Assembly: GCA_028871815.1 (NCBI GenBank) | Contig: JAGWMJ010000002.1 | Span: 186,001 to 250,000 of the forward strand | Length of the DNA stretch: 64,000 nucleotides | Source: Armatimonadota bacterium | GTDB lineage: Bacteria > Armatimonadota > Chthonomonadetes > Chthonomonadales > Chthonomonadaceae | Reading direction: 5' to 3' | Shown here: positions 7,556-18,900 of the stretch, in pieces | Position numbering within the stretch: the first letter of the stretch is position 1 | Layout: the number at the start of each line of letters is the position of its first letter | Notes under the pieces: model-generated | The model's database searches: none | What the model saw: only the letters and a program-made list of their open reading frames with translations | What the model was told of the DNA's origin: nothing | Made by a program: the position numbers and the translations under genes

Positions 7556-10500
7556 TTGAACAGAGCCAGATATCGTTCGATCAACCGGGTTATACTTGCT
7601 GCCGGAGCCATGTTGATGGCCGCAGCAAGCGCGTCGTTTGCTCAAAACCGATCCAAAAACCCGCGAGGATCGCTGTCGAACTTCTTTGGAGCTCAAAGCG
7701 GAGCCAGCCGCGCCGTGTCACCACACGTGCTGTATGGGCGGCTTCAGCAGGTGCCGGCATGGATGACGCAGCGGAAACTGCCGGCCAGTGTGCTTGCAAA
7801 ACTGCGGTCCCGTGCGCCTGGCGACCAGGCGGTGATACGACAAACCATCCTGCTCACGTCCGCGCAGCCCGGCTCCGGAAACGACGTTATTTCACAAGCG
7901 CAGGAATCTCATCCATTCTGGACAGCGGATGAGAAGTTCATCTACTTCGATAGTGACCGGAACAGCGCGGCAGATGCAACTGAGAGCGCTTCGCATACCT
8001 ACCACATCTACTCAATCTATCCAGACGGCTCCGGCGCCACGCAGATTACCGCCGGCGCCAATAACGATATCGAGCCCGCCATCTCGCAGGATGGTGGCAC
8101 AATGGCCTACTGCACTGGCGGCAGCATGCAGTACCCAAACAGTCTCGACAATCTTCAGACGAGTGGCTTCCAGCTTGTTATAGTGCCTATAAGCCCCGGA
8201 CTCGGGACAAGCGGCCAGCCGTCCAGCCCTACGCTGACCAACCCGCAAGGCTTCAATTTTGCCGACGTAAGGCATCCCACCTGGTCACCGTCCGGCGCGC
8301 AGCTGGCCTTTAGCGGACGCCTGGTTACCGATAGCACCTACCACATCTTCGTGGTTGACGTTCAGACCAGCAACATCACCCAGGTTACCAAGGGCACGTC
8401 GACCGACTCCGCGCCTGCGTGGTCGCCTGATGGCAATCTGATAGCGTTTACCACCAATGCCGCCGCCTGGCCCAATACAGCGGCGCCGATTTCCGCGACG
8501 AGCCTTGCCACAACCACGGATATCTGGGTACTTAATCCGAACCGCTTCCGCCCCGACGTACGGCGCGTAACCGGCATAACGATCGGCGGCGTACCAACCA
8601 CCAACAAGAACGCTGCGTGGAGCACGCTCCGCCCAGACCCGCTCGGCGTGGTACCGGAGCAGCCCACCGGCACCGGCTCGTCAACCGCCGACGAACTGCT
8701 TGCGTTTGCCAGCAACCGCGCCGACACCGATCCCAACAACCCTGGTATCCCGAACGCTGTCAAGAACACCTTCGATATCTACTGGCTGCATGCCACCGTC
8801 CAGCCCGATATCGGCGTCCCGGGCGATTATACGGTCTCAACGCCCGAAGCGCCCGGTAATCCCGGGTTGAAGCTGCGGACCAGCACGCCGGACACGTCGA
8901 TCGATCCAACCGAACCCAGTCACGCGTTCGATCCCAACTTCACTTCCAACGAGGATTATCCGGTTTGGCCACAGTACATCGACTCGTACCGGATCGCGTT
9001 TCAGAGTGATCGTGGTGGCAACCTGAACCTGTGGGCCTCCACGATTTTTGATATCAACGCGCCAACGCTGTTGAACTACGATGCCAACAACATTGTTCGT
9101 ATCTCGGAGGATAACAACCCGCTCGTACCGATACGTGAGGCGCTGCCGGGAGACCGGCTGCGCATCGCAGCGCGTGTTGCGGATTATGAAACCGGCGTGG
9201 AATCGGTATGGGTGCAGATCAAGTGCCCGGATAGCGCAGAGCAGTCGGCAGACGGCCAGGAGCATAAGACCTATTTCGTTGGGCCAGGCCTGATAAACAC
9301 CGCCGTTTTTGCCGTCAACCCACCGTATGAATGGGACTCGCAGGCAATACAGCCCAGTTCATCACTCGGCGTGCCAGTGTTCCGAACGCCCGGCTTTATG
9401 CCGAAAACCGCGCAGGACCTTTTCGGAACCATCCCAGCCTCCTGGCCTGGATGGAACTGGTATATCCCCGGCGTCGACGATGAGAACGCGTTTTCGGGCT
9501 CGCTCAATCCGCCCGACTCCGACGCAAACGACCCGGAAGGTGGCTTCTGGCTGCAACTCTGGGATGACGGGCCTGTATCCAAGGGCGGTCACGAGCCCGA
9601 GGGTGAGATCGCCGGCGACGGACTCTACACGGCAGACTGGACGGCTCCAGTTTCGTTCGCCAGCGACTGGATCGTGGACATCATTGCCCGCGATCGCGCG
9701 GTGGATCCATTCGACACCGGCCTCCGGACCAACTGGAAAATCTACGATAACGTATGGGGCTTCTCGACGCGCCCATTCACCACGCAGGGTCGCGTCCTTT
9801 ACGTAAACGACTACGACGAGGGGCAGAAGTTCTTTCTCGGTCGTAACGGAAACGGTGGCACCAACTTCCCCGGCGCGTTTTCGATGTGGCCAACCGAGAG
9901 CTGGATGACCGAGCTCAGCACGCAGCTGCTGCCTACGCGCTACGTCACCACCACCTCAGGTGGTCCGCTGCTGAACGTGTTGAACCCGCTAGGCGTCGAC
10001 TCGTACGGCTCCGGCTTCGCGTATGATCCACTGACGGACGACGGCACCGGCATTCCCGTCACCGGTCGGTACGACCAGTGGCGCGTTCTGTGTCGCGGGC
10101 CGATTCCCTACAGCATCCTGCAAACCTACGGCGGTCATCAGCAGACCGATCCCAACGATGTACTCAACGGCAATGCGGCGGTGCAGGTAGATGTGGCTGA
10201 TCGGTGTGTCATCTGGCACTCGCCATATTCGGGCGACCTCTACGTTGGCCCCGGTACCATCCTGGACAACTCCACGCTCACCAACCTCCTTCAGTTTGTC
10301 AACAATGGAGGCCGGCTCTTCCTGGACGGCACCGACATCGGCTGGGCGATTACGAATAGCCAGAGTCAGAACGGTCTCGCATTGCTGGGCCTTGCCGGCA
10401 CGTCCTACGTCCAGGACGATCCGTTCCAGGGCACGATCGGCGAATATCAGATCAACCTGACTGCCGGCCACTTCACGCATCCGGTCTCAACCGAGTACTG

Positions 10501-13447
10501 GGCCGCGCCGGCCTACCACAACTATCCCGGCCCACCGCCGTTTCCACCAGACCACCCGCCGTCGGAAGGGCCCATCTTTGTGGCGCCCTCCACAGTTCCG
10601 GCAAATCGGGATTGGGGCTGCCTGGGCTCGGCAGCGGCATTTATGGATGTGATGGCGGCGCCCGCAGCAACCACCGACGCAACCTATATCGGTACCTACA
10701 ACGGGAATCCGGGAGTTGCAGTATCGTGGAACATACCATCCACGAATAGCCTTGGCGGGCGTGTCGTTTACAGCGGCTTCAACTGGGACGGTATCAACCC
10801 TGAGTTCTTTACCGTTACCGTGGGAACCGTAACCGAATACATTCTCAAGAACCGCCGCGCCGAGATGATCCACAACGTTCTGGACTTCCTCCGGACGGGC
10901 CGCATCTTCGGCACCGTGTTCGCCACACAGGGCAACGGCACCTCGGTACCGCTCTCCGGCGTGTTTGTAAGCGCCACCGGTATCAACATCGCCACCGGTA
11001 AAGCCATGACCATGGCGACCACCGTCAGTCAAACCGATGGCTCCTTCTCCCTCGATGGCCTGCCGGCCGAGGGCGCGGACATCTTCACACTGAACGTCGC
11101 CAAAACGGGATACCTCCAGAGCTCCCACGGCTCCGGCGCCGTTTTCCATGGCGGCTACCAGGGCCGCACCGACATCTTTATGACGGAAGCGCCTCCTGGC
11201 GGAATAAAGGGGCAGATTACCAACTACAGCAACGGCGTGCCGGTACCCGGCGCGGTCGTCATAGCAACCGACATCTCGTCACCCGGCGCCACTAACCCTG
11301 CCAGCTTCAGCGGCACCAGCGACTTCAATGGCATCTATACCATTGCATGTCCCACCAGCGTCTATTCCGTGGTGATCAGCAACCTTACTACGCTGGGTTA
11401 CGGTAGTTCGATTCCCGTCGGCTACGGCACCACGGATCCAACCTACAAAGCCGTGGTTGTCAATGGGCCAAACCTTACCACGGGAGTCAACTTCAGCGTT
11501 AAGCCGATACCTGGCTCGATCTCCGGTAAGGTCACGGACCAAAACACCGGTAAACCAATCCAGGCCGCTATCGTAACGGCCAGCTTTACGTCTGGTGGCA
11601 CAACAACGTCCACAACCGCCCTTACAGCCGCCGATGGCACGTACAGCATCGCCAACCTCAGCCCAGGATCCTACGGCGTCACGGCAAGCGGTCTCGGCTA
11701 CCAGACCAGCGGATCGCTTACCGTAACTGTGGCGAGCAAGGCGAACACGCCGAACGTCAACTTCGCTCTCGCCGAGCTGCCTCCGGGAGCAATCTCCGGG
11801 TTGGTCTCCACATCCGAGGGCATACCGATCTCGGGCGTCAGTATCACGCTCACGGATCCAGCCGGTAATCCGGTGAAGAGCCGGCAGGGCAATGTGCTTT
11901 CGGCAGTTACGGGCGCACCGCAAACCGTGGGAACCTACACCTTTAACTACAAGGTGCAGAATGTGCCCGCGGGCGGTCAGGTAACCGTTACCGCTGCCAA
12001 GCCCGGCTACAACCCGCCGGCGGGCACCACGCCCTCGCAAACCGTAACCGTGGTGACCGGTCAGGAACTGCAGGGCATCAACTTCACGCTGGATCCGCTG
12101 CACGTATTCACAGCGGGTGAAGCGCTGGTGTCATCGCCGTACCTGTACAACGTGCCGATAACAACGCTCCTCGGCGTACCGTCATCCGACGTCGCCTCCG
12201 GAGCGTTCCTCTTCGCCACATGGCCATTGAATTCGTATCTCTACTATCCGGTAGCACCTGCCGACACATTCCATCTCGGTGTCGGCTACTGGCTGGCGGA
12301 TACATCGGGACAGGCCTCGCTTGCGCTGACCACACCAGGCACGCCGGCGCCGCTGACCGGGCCATTCAACATCCAGCTGCATCCCGGATGGAACCTGATT
12401 GGCGATCCGTTCCCGTTCCCGATCGACTTCCTCGAGCTCAAGATCACACTGGCCAATGGCACGCAGGAAGATGTGATCAGTGCGATGAGCGGCAACACGC
12501 CCGCTCTCGGCTCCGCGCTGTGGACCTACGGTACCGGCGCCTACGAGGTTGCGTTCACGCTGGATCAATGGCGTGGCTACTGGCTGCAGGCATTCACGCC
12601 CTGTACCCTCGCAGTAGACCCGAACGCCATCCAGACCCGAGGGGCATCGATATCGCCGGCGAATGCAGAGTTAATCACCAGTGGCAATGCCAATGGTGAT
12701 GGCTGGCGCCTGTCGCTCAATGCCGTGGCTGGAACGGTTCACTCTGCTCCGGGGATTGTCGGCCAATCGCGCGCCGCAATCGATACTTACGACCGATTCA
12801 AGCTGCAGACGCCGCCGGGTATCGGCAAATCTCAAGTCGCCCTCACGTTTAACCACGCCGACTGGGGACGGATGGCGGGTCCATACAGCGTGGATGTGCG
12901 GTCGCAGTCGGAGACGGCGCAAAAGTGGAACTTTACAGTAAGTTCCAGTGCGCTCAATACGCCTGTGGTACTCACGTGGCCCGCCCTGGCAGCGGTACCG
13001 GCTCGCTACCACATCGCGCTGACCGATCTCGACAGTAACACGTCGTTCGATCTCAGAACGCACGGCGTCTATACGATCCCGGCATCCGCCAAGCCGCTGC
13101 TTCGCCACTTCCAGCTGGTGGTGACCCCTGCGGTGCGACAGTTCCTGGCCATTCAGGGCCTGGATGCACGCCTCAACACGACACGTGGCGTGGGCACCTC
13201 CGTAGCAATCGATTACGCGCTTACGGCCGACGCCACGGTTCAAATCCGCGTTCTCGCCAATGGCCGGTCACTTCGCACGGTACAAACCGGGCAGACGCGG
13301 GCCGCTGGGCAGTTGAACGCGATATGGGATCTCAAGACCGATGCCGGAGTAGCCGTGCCGGCCGGCACCTACATGGTCGAGGTCCAGGCGACCGACACAG
13401 GTGGACACGTAGTACGGAACATCATTCCAGTGGTAGTCTCACGCTAA
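7556..13447 (+). CDS. Giant exported protein: TolB-like propeller, GATase-like domain, four Ig-like repeats, shared C-terminal module
   Basis: 1963 residues, exported. The TTG start has GGAGGT ten bases upstream. A signal peptide is visible, with basic N-terminus, hydrophobic core and likely cleavage after ASASFA. Residues about 115-480 contain PD40/TolB-type propeller blades (HPFWTADEKFIYFDSDRN, APAWSPDGNLIAFTTN, YPVWPQ). Around 740-1110 is a region like the glutamine-amidotransferase/ThuA-like fold (FVNNGGRLFLDGTDIGW). Four CarboxypepD_reg-like domains begin near residues 1115, 1214, 1320 and 1411, each opening with a G-x-I/F-x-G strand. From about 1516 to the end is a module shared with two neighbours, containing GWNLIGDPF near residue 1611 and a FlgD-like Ig domain from about 1874. 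The function is unknown; binding or display at the cell surface is an inference. Confidence 0.85.
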   Translation: MNRARYRSINRVILAAGAMLMAAASASFAQNRSKNPRGSLSNFFGAQSGASRAVSPHVLYGRLQQVPAWMTQRKLPASVLAKLRSRAPGDQAVIRQTILLTSAQPGSGNDVISQAQESHPFWTADEKFIYFDSDRNSAADATESASHTYHIYSIYPDGSGATQITAGANNDIEPAISQDGGTMAYCTGGSMQYPNSLDNLQTSGFQLVIVPISPGLGTSGQPSSPTLTNPQGFNFADVRHPTWSPSGAQLAFSGRLVTDSTYHIFVVDVQTSNITQVTKGTSTDSAPAWSPDGNLIAFTTNAAAWPNTAAPISATSLATTTDIWVLNPNRFRPDVRRVTGITIGGVPTTNKNAAWSTLRPDPLGVVPEQPTGTGSSTADELLAFASNRADTDPNNPGIPNAVKNTFDIYWLHATVQPDIGVPGDYTVSTPEAPGNPGLKLRTSTPDTSIDPTEPSHAFDPNFTSNEDYPVWPQYIDSYRIAFQSDRGGNLNLWASTIFDINAPTLLNYDANNIVRISEDNNPLVPIREALPGDRLRIAARVADYETGVESVWVQIKCPDSAEQSADGQEHKTYFVGPGLINTAVFAVNPPYEWDSQAIQPSSSLGVPVFRTPGFMPKTAQDLFGTIPASWPGWNWYIPGVDDENAFSGSLNPPDSDANDPEGGFWLQLWDDGPVSKGGHEPEGEIAGDGLYTADWTAPVSFASDWIVDIIARDRAVDPFDTGLRTNWKIYDNVWGFSTRPFTTQGRVLYVNDYDEGQKFFLGRNGNGGTNFPGAFSMWPTESWMTELSTQLLPTRYVTTTSGGPLLNVLNPLGVDSYGSGFAYDPLTDDGTGIPVTGRYDQWRVLCRGPIPYSILQTYGGHQQTDPNDVLNGNAAVQVDVADRCVIWHSPYSGDLYVGPGTILDNSTLTNLLQFVNNGGRLFLDGTDIGWAITNSQSQNGLALLGLAGTSYVQDDPFQGTIGEYQINLTAGHFTHPVSTEYWAAPAYHNYPGPPPFPPDHPPSEGPIFVAPSTVPANRDWGCLGSAAAFMDVMAAPAATTDATYIGTYNGNPGVAVSWNIPSTNSLGGRVVYSGFNWDGINPEFFTVTVGTVTEYILKNRRAEMIHNVLDFLRTGRIFGTVFATQGNGTSVPLSGVFVSATGINIATGKAMTMATTVSQTDGSFSLDGLPAEGADIFTLNVAKTGYLQSSHGSGAVFHGGYQGRTDIFMTEAPPGGIKGQITNYSNGVPVPGAVVIATDISSPGATNPASFSGTSDFNGIYTIACPTSVYSVVISNLTTLGYGSSIPVGYGTTDPTYKAVVVNGPNLTTGVNFSVKPIPGSISGKVTDQNTGKPIQAAIVTASFTSGGTTTSTTALTAADGTYSIANLSPGSYGVTASGLGYQTSGSLTVTVASKANTPNVNFALAELPPGAISGLVSTSEGIPISGVSITLTDPAGNPVKSRQGNVLSAVTGAPQTVGTYTFNYKVQNVPAGGQVTVTAAKPGYNPPAGTTPSQTVTVVTGQELQGINFTLDPLHVFTAGEALVSSPYLYNVPITTLLGVPSSDVASGAFLFATWPLNSYLYYPVAPADTFHLGVGYWLADTSGQASLALTTPGTPAPLTGPFNIQLHPGWNLIGDPFPFPIDFLELKITLANGTQEDVISAMSGNTPALGSALWTYGTGAYEVAFTLDQWRGYWLQAFTPCTLAVDPNAIQTRGASISPANAELITSGNANGDGWRLSLNAVAGTVHSAPGIVGQSRAAIDTYDRFKLQTPPGIGKSQVALTFNHADWGRMAGPYSVDVRSQSETAQKWNFTVSSSALNTPVVLTWPALAAVPARYHIALTDLDSNTSFDLRTHGVYTIPASAKPLLRHFQLVVTPAVRQFLAIQGLDARLNTTRGVGTSVAIDYALTADATVQIRVLANGRSLRTVQTGQTRAAGQLNAIWDLKTDAGVAVPAGTYMVEVQATDTGGHVVRNIIPVVVSR

Positions 13448-13524
13448 TGGAACCAACAACAAACTTGCGCCCGGGGACCCGCCCCCTGCATCCGGCGCGG
13501 GACTTTCAGGGAGGAGTCGATAGA

Positions 13525-15849
13525 GTGAAAGCTTACTGCAGGCCTGCGGCAGCTCGCGCGGCCGTCAAGTTCGCCACTACGGCACTGGTTCTGCCTCTTC
13601 TGCTGCTCACCTTGCCTCTGCAGCGCGCGCACGCGCAGCAGGTGCTCCGGGTGGTGCTCGCAGAGTTTACAGACAAGGCGACCGGCACATCGGACGCGCT
13701 GGCGCGCACCGCCACGGATGCCGTTTACAATGAGCTGGTAAACACGGGGCAGGGCAAGTTTGACGTCTTGCCGTCTACTGAAGTCACTACGCAGGCCAAG
13801 AGCCTGGGTATCCGTGTGCCGAGCCTGCCAGGTGAAGCGCCGTCGTTCAGTGACTTTGATCTGACGCGGCTGGCGCGCGCACTCAACGCCGACGGCATAA
13901 TCCAGGGAGTTGTGGAAGGCGCGCCGCCGATGAAGGGCCGGCCCGCGACGGTGGTCATGAGCCTTACGGTGAAGGACACGACAACCGGCAAGCTCATCAA
14001 TGGTGGCATCGGTCAGGCGACAGCCGTGCCGGCGCCGGGCGAAGTAGGGGACCCACAGGACCTGGTCACGACGGCGGCGGAGCATGCCGCTATGGATGCC
14101 GTGCGGCAGATTGTCGAGCGCCAGTTGGTCACGGCCACGGTGCTGAACATCAACGGCAACACGGTCATCCTCAATCGCGGTCTTCGCGACGGTCTGCACG
14201 TGGGTGACGATGTGATGATCCTCCGCGACGGCGCAAACGGTGCGCAGACGCAGGAGGGCCTCGTTCGCATTGCTCGTGTCTACGCAACGGACAGCGAAGC
14301 CGACGTCATTCAGAACGTTGGCGGCATTCGTCCAGAGGACCTGGGCCGCGTTCTCTATCGCCCCAACTACGTAATAGCGGCGACACCCGGCCTGATCAAG
14401 GCCGAGCGCGTGACGCGGCCGAACTTCTCCGCGATCGGTTCGACGCTTGCTGCAATCGGACTCGGCGTTCTTCTCGCCGGAGCCAACAAAGGCGGCCAGC
14501 AGTCAGTGACGAACGTGACGGCGCAACCGTTTGCCTCAAGCGGTTCGTCTGCGGTCCAGATCAACTGGAGTGACAACATCTTTGGCCAGGCCGGTGTCCA
14601 GCAGTACCACATCTGGCGCTTGCCGGACTATCCATTCGATAACAACCTCGGTGTAACAACGGGTGGAACCGGTGGTACGGGCGGCACCGGCGGTACCGGT
14701 ACCACCACATTTATCGGGCGTATTCCGATTGGAACCACATCCGGTAACACGCATGTCTTTGTCGACAGGCCCAGCCCATACGCGTTCTATCAGAACGGTG
14801 GCACAATCACCGTTGGAGTGGGCAACGGCAGCAACGGCACCGGCAGCGGAACGAGTGGCACAGGCAGCACCACGGCAACCTGCGGCCTGATCTCGGTCAC
14901 CGGCAGCTTTCCAACTGGATTCACGCCAGGCAACACCTACCAGTATCAGGTCTCTGCCGTTATACTAAGGCAGGTGCCGGTCGTCTCGAGCAGTTCCAGT
15001 GGTGGTGGCACCGGCGGAACCGGTGGACTTGGCACCGGCGGCACGGGTGGCACCGGTGGTGTCGGGGGTACGGGAGGCACTGGCGGTACCGGCGGCACAG
15101 GCGGCACAGGCGGCACTGGTGGCACTGGTGGTACCGGCGGCACGGGTGGCAATGGCAACGGCGGCAATGGCAACGGCGGTTCCTACATCTGTATCGAAAC
15201 CGACCCGGTCACGAGCCAAAACGCCACTCCGGTCAACCCGGTTCTGCTGCTTACGCCGACTGCATCGGCGCAATCGGTGAATATCACCCAGTTTGCGCCA
15301 ACATGGACGAGCCGCAACGGCGCCGACGTCTTCCAGCTCGAGATCTCCACCGACCGGTCGTTCTCCAACCCGAAGACGATCTTCCTGGTGACACCGATCT
15401 TTTCCAGCGCCCCGAACGCCGATGGCGTCTCCGAGACTGTTAGTGCTCCAATCGACCTGCGCGGTGTACCACAGCTACTCGCGGATCAGTCGTTTGCGAA
15501 CTTCGTCAATGGTGCCGCGGGCGCTGCAGCGCCACCGATCTATTGGCGTGTCGGGGCGCGGCACGATGCCGATGTGCCCGGCCCGCTAAGCTGGTTTGGT
15601 GGCTCGTCCGGTCCCATCGCCGATCAGTTCCGATGGGTCTACAGCTCCATCCAGTCGTTCACTCCTGCGCCGGCGCCGCCGCCCCCACCTGGCAAAGCCG
15701 CAGCTATTCTGAACAAGCTGAACAGTGGCCGTGCGGCAAACTGGGTGCTGCCCCTGCCGGGCGACACTTCGCTTGGCCACGCCGTGGCTGCAAAGCGCGT
15801 ACCGACCATCCAGCAGATCCTCACGGGCGCTGGGAGGCCGCATCACTAG
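13525..15849 (+). CDS. Exported CsgG/FlgT-like protein with Gly-Thr-rich repeats
   Basis: 774 residues from the GTG at 13525, chosen because GGGAGGAG lies eight bases upstream and a clean signal peptide follows (cleavage probably after RAHA). An in-frame ATG at 13447 overlaps the previous stop. Residues about 27-210 resemble the CsgG/LpoB-type fold (VLRVVLAEFTDKATG near the start, ADGIIQGVVEG later). Next is a FlgT-C-like segment (NGNTVILNRGLRDGLHVGDDV), then a hydrophobic stretch (IGSTLAAIGLGVLLAGA), a fibronectin-like region ending in HIWRLPDYPF, two GGTGGTGG tracts, and a C-terminal domain that may bind partners (FQLEISTDRSF). CsgG-like proteins act at the outer membrane in export or envelope assembly. 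That role here is inferred from fold resemblance only. Confidence 0.75.
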   Translation: MKAYCRPAAARAAVKFATTALVLPLLLLTLPLQRAHAQQVLRVVLAEFTDKATGTSDALARTATDAVYNELVNTGQGKFDVLPSTEVTTQAKSLGIRVPSLPGEAPSFSDFDLTRLARALNADGIIQGVVEGAPPMKGRPATVVMSLTVKDTTTGKLINGGIGQATAVPAPGEVGDPQDLVTTAAEHAAMDAVRQIVERQLVTATVLNINGNTVILNRGLRDGLHVGDDVMILRDGANGAQTQEGLVRIARVYATDSEADVIQNVGGIRPEDLGRVLYRPNYVIAATPGLIKAERVTRPNFSAIGSTLAAIGLGVLLAGANKGGQQSVTNVTAQPFASSGSSAVQINWSDNIFGQAGVQQYHIWRLPDYPFDNNLGVTTGGTGGTGGTGGTGTTTFIGRIPIGTTSGNTHVFVDRPSPYAFYQNGGTITVGVGNGSNGTGSGTSGTGSTTATCGLISVTGSFPTGFTPGNTYQYQVSAVILRQVPVVSSSSSGGGTGGTGGLGTGGTGGTGGVGGTGGTGGTGGTGGTGGTGGTGGTGGTGGNGNGGNGNGGSYICIETDPVTSQNATPVNPVLLLTPTASAQSVNITQFAPTWTSRNGADVFQLEISTDRSFSNPKTIFLVTPIFSSAPNADGVSETVSAPIDLRGVPQLLADQSFANFVNGAAGAAAPPIYWRVGARHDADVPGPLSWFGGSSGPIADQFRWVYSSIQSFTPAPAPPPPPGKAAAILNKLNSGRAANWVLPLPGDTSLGHAVAAKRVPTIQQILTGAGRPHH
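15001..15180 (+). repeat. Coding tandem repeat, Gly-Gly-Thr units of about 9 bp
   Basis: About 20 imperfect copies of a GGY-ACY-GGY-type 9-base unit encode consecutive Gly-Gly-Thr triplets, degrading into Gly-Asn-Gly at the 3' end. A shorter tract of the same kind is at about 14661-14703, and a related one lies in the exoprotein gene at about 19735-19780. Copy number could change by slippage without breaking the frame. Confidence 0.9.
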
Positions 15850-15896
15850 AAGCCGGAGCGCGGCGATGGCCGCGGAGCCGGATGGGCTAACCGGAC

Positions 15897-15929
15897 TGTG
15901 CGCAGCCACCAATACTGTGGCTGCGCACA
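15897..15929 (+). other. Perfect 13-bp hairpin between exoprotein genes
   Basis: TGTGCGCAGCCAC (15897-15909), seven-base loop, GTGGCTGCGCACA (15917-15929). There is no T-run, so it is more likely a processing or stability element, or a weak terminator, than a classic intrinsic terminator. It lies 45 bases before the subtilase start. Confidence 0.8.
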
Positions 15930-15974
15930 CCGGCGAAAGAAGTCGGTTCTATGTTTAAAGGAGCAGTGTCAATT

Positions 15975-18900
15975 ATGAAGCGCGCTCAGCAATCTGCTCG
16001 CTGGGCGTGGGCGCCACTCGCGGCAGCCGTTTTCGGACTGTCGATTATGGCCGCCTACAGCCAAACGCAACCCAACACAGTCCCGGGCGAAATCATCCTA
16101 TACATGCAGCCGGGTACGCCGCAGGACACCGTGAACACGGTGGCGGCGAGCGTGTCGCCGCTCTCGGTTACACCACTCCTGATGAAGGACTGCTACGTCA
16201 TCTGGCTCCCAACAAACCGTCAGACACCCGCGGAGACGTCGTCGGCTGTGGCCACTCTCAAACAGTTCCCCAGCGTTCGCTACGCCGACATTTCGCATCT
16301 CTATACACTTTACGGTCAAAGCTCGGGTGATATTCCGAACGACCCCGATTACGCGCCCGATCAGTGGGATATGCCTCTGATCAACATGCCGCAAGCATGG
16401 GCGCTTGAAAAGGGAGCTCCGAATGTGAACGTTGGCTGGATCGACTCCGGCTACGACTTGACACATGTGGACACAAAGGGACAGTTCCTCCCCGACAGCT
16501 ACGACACCGCGGATAACAGCACCAACATCAATGCGGATGCCGGCGCCGATCACGGCGTCTCCACGAGCGGTATTGCGATCGCGCTGACCAACAACGGTAT
16601 CGGCGCCGCCGGCATCGACTGGGAGAACATCAAGTGCCTCGGCATCAAGGCGCACAAAATTGGCGCACCGGCTGAATCGGTAGATACGCCCGGCATCCTG
16701 TCCGGTTATGCTTACATCCTGTCGCGCGTACAGCAGGACCACATCGTCGCTGTCAATATGAGTTATGGCTACTCTGGCGGCGACCCGAGCAATACGAACG
16801 ACCCGCAGTATCAGGGGATTCTCGCGCTGGTAAACGCAGGCGTTGCAATGATCGCGGCCGCAGGAAACGACGGTATTGAAGATAGCGGAACGAACCTTCC
16901 TGCCGCTTATCCGTTTGTCGTAAGCGTTTCCGCTATAGGACCAACAAAGGCGCTCGCCTACTACTCATCGTACGGCAAGGTGGAACTTGCAGCCCCCGGC
17001 GGGTCTCAGATTACAGGTCCTAATGATCCCAATGGCTGCTTCGTTCTCAAACAGGGCAGCCTGTATGCGTTTGAGCAAGGCACCTCCTTCGCCGCGCCGC
17101 ACGTAACTGCTGTGACCGCTCTGCTGATGTCAATTCCCGGTGTCACGGCGGCCAAGGCGATCAAGGTGATGGAGGAGACGGCGAATTCAACCGGACTGGG
17201 CACGCTGCCCGATGCGCACTTTGGCTATGGCATCCTGGACGCTTATGCGGCGCTAAACAAAGTTGCCGTTCAGGCATCCATCGTCAACCCGCAGGGCGTT
17301 GATCCCGCGACCGGTCTCCCCACCGATCTGAGCAACACGGCACCGCCTGTTGCTACGTTCAAGCCGAGACTCACCTTCTCGCTCGTGAATGTAGCACCGG
17401 CCAACGTCACCATCACCATCGATGGTACTCCGGCGCCTGCCTCCGATATCCAGAATGCGACGTTCGTCGGCGACTCCACCTCGGCAAACCCAAACTACAC
17501 GATGCAGATCCGGCATCAGTTTCCTCTGTCGGCGCCATTTCAGCACACGATTACGGTGACCGGCGTTGGCGTGGGTGGCGGAGCAACCGTGACAGCATCT
17601 CGCATCATCACGCTGACCCCGCACGTGTTCCTGCCCGGAACTTCACTCGTCTCCATACCCTACTTCGAGTCGGCAGCCGATTCGCCGACCGGGGCGTTCC
17701 GGCAGCCGAAACAGCTGCTCGGCTCAAGTTCCGGACTTGCCCGGTGGGTAACACTACCCACCAGTACAGGCAATGCCGGCCAGTACGCCACGTATGGACC
17801 CGGCGCCTCTGGTGAGAACCCGGCATATTCATCCTTCACTCCGCCAGACGTCACAACCACGATCGACCAGGCGGAAGCGCTCGGCCTTCCCACGGACGTT
17901 CGCCCGTTGGGATTGGGCTACTTCCTTCAGTCTCCGGCAAGCATCGAGGTCGATACAAACGGCAAAACGTACGATAACCGACCGATCGTCATACCGCTCC
18001 ATGAGGGCTGGAACCTGATCGGCGATCCGTTCAACTACGTGGTGCCGTTCAACGCACTGCAGGTGCAGATGGCCGACGGCAGCCGGGTGTCCATTGGCTC
18101 GGCGGCCGATCAGGGCAGTATCCTGCCCGACATCTATACACTGTCCAATGGCAGCTATACGTTTGCCACGCTGCCCGGCGGTTCACTGCTCCCATGGCAA
18201 GGACACTGGGTCTACGTCTATCCGAAGAACCCGGCCTCGCCAAGCCTTGCGCCGACGATCAGCCTCGTGGTACCGCCCACGGCGCAGGCCGGCAGCGGCA
18301 CCGGCAACGCGGTGGTACTGCATCCGCAGACTGCGGGACAAACGCTCGGAGCGCCTGTGTCAACAGGCTGGAAGCTCCAACTTGACGCCACCTCCGGTAC
18401 GCTCCACGATGCAAACAACTTCATCGGGATGTCTGGACAGGCGACCGTCGGACGTGACATCACCAAGGTGCCCAAGCCGCCGATGCTGTCACCAAACGTA
18501 ACACTGGGAGTATTGCGGCCGAACGACGGCTCGGCGCTCTATGCGCAGGATCTCGAGCCATTCGGCGCCGCTCACACCTGGAACGTCATCGTCAGCTCTA
18601 CGCAAAAGAACGCAACGGTAACGGTAACCTGGCCCAACATCCAGTCGGTGCCCCGGTCGTACTCGCTCCTTCTCACCGATAAAACCAGCGGTGATCAGGT
18701 GCAGATGCGCCATGCGGGTTCCTATCAGTTCAACACCGGCCCGCAGGCGGCCAGCCGAACGTTTACCATCACTGCCGCGCCGGTAGCTCCCGGCGCTCCA
18801 ATGGCGATAACGTCGGTGTTCGTCGATCCCGCCCGCATGGTCAATGGCCGCTCGGTCGGTCTCTATGACATCAGGTATAATCTCACCCGGGCGGCCCAGG

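Noticed and set aside
14946-15173. Pro-Val-Pro repeat protein on the minus strand
   Set aside because: Complement of the GGT-coding repeat; simple consequence of the repeat on the sense strand.
15001-15180. CRISPR-like array
   Set aside because: Units are about 9 bases with no spacers and encode Gly-Gly-Thr in frame.
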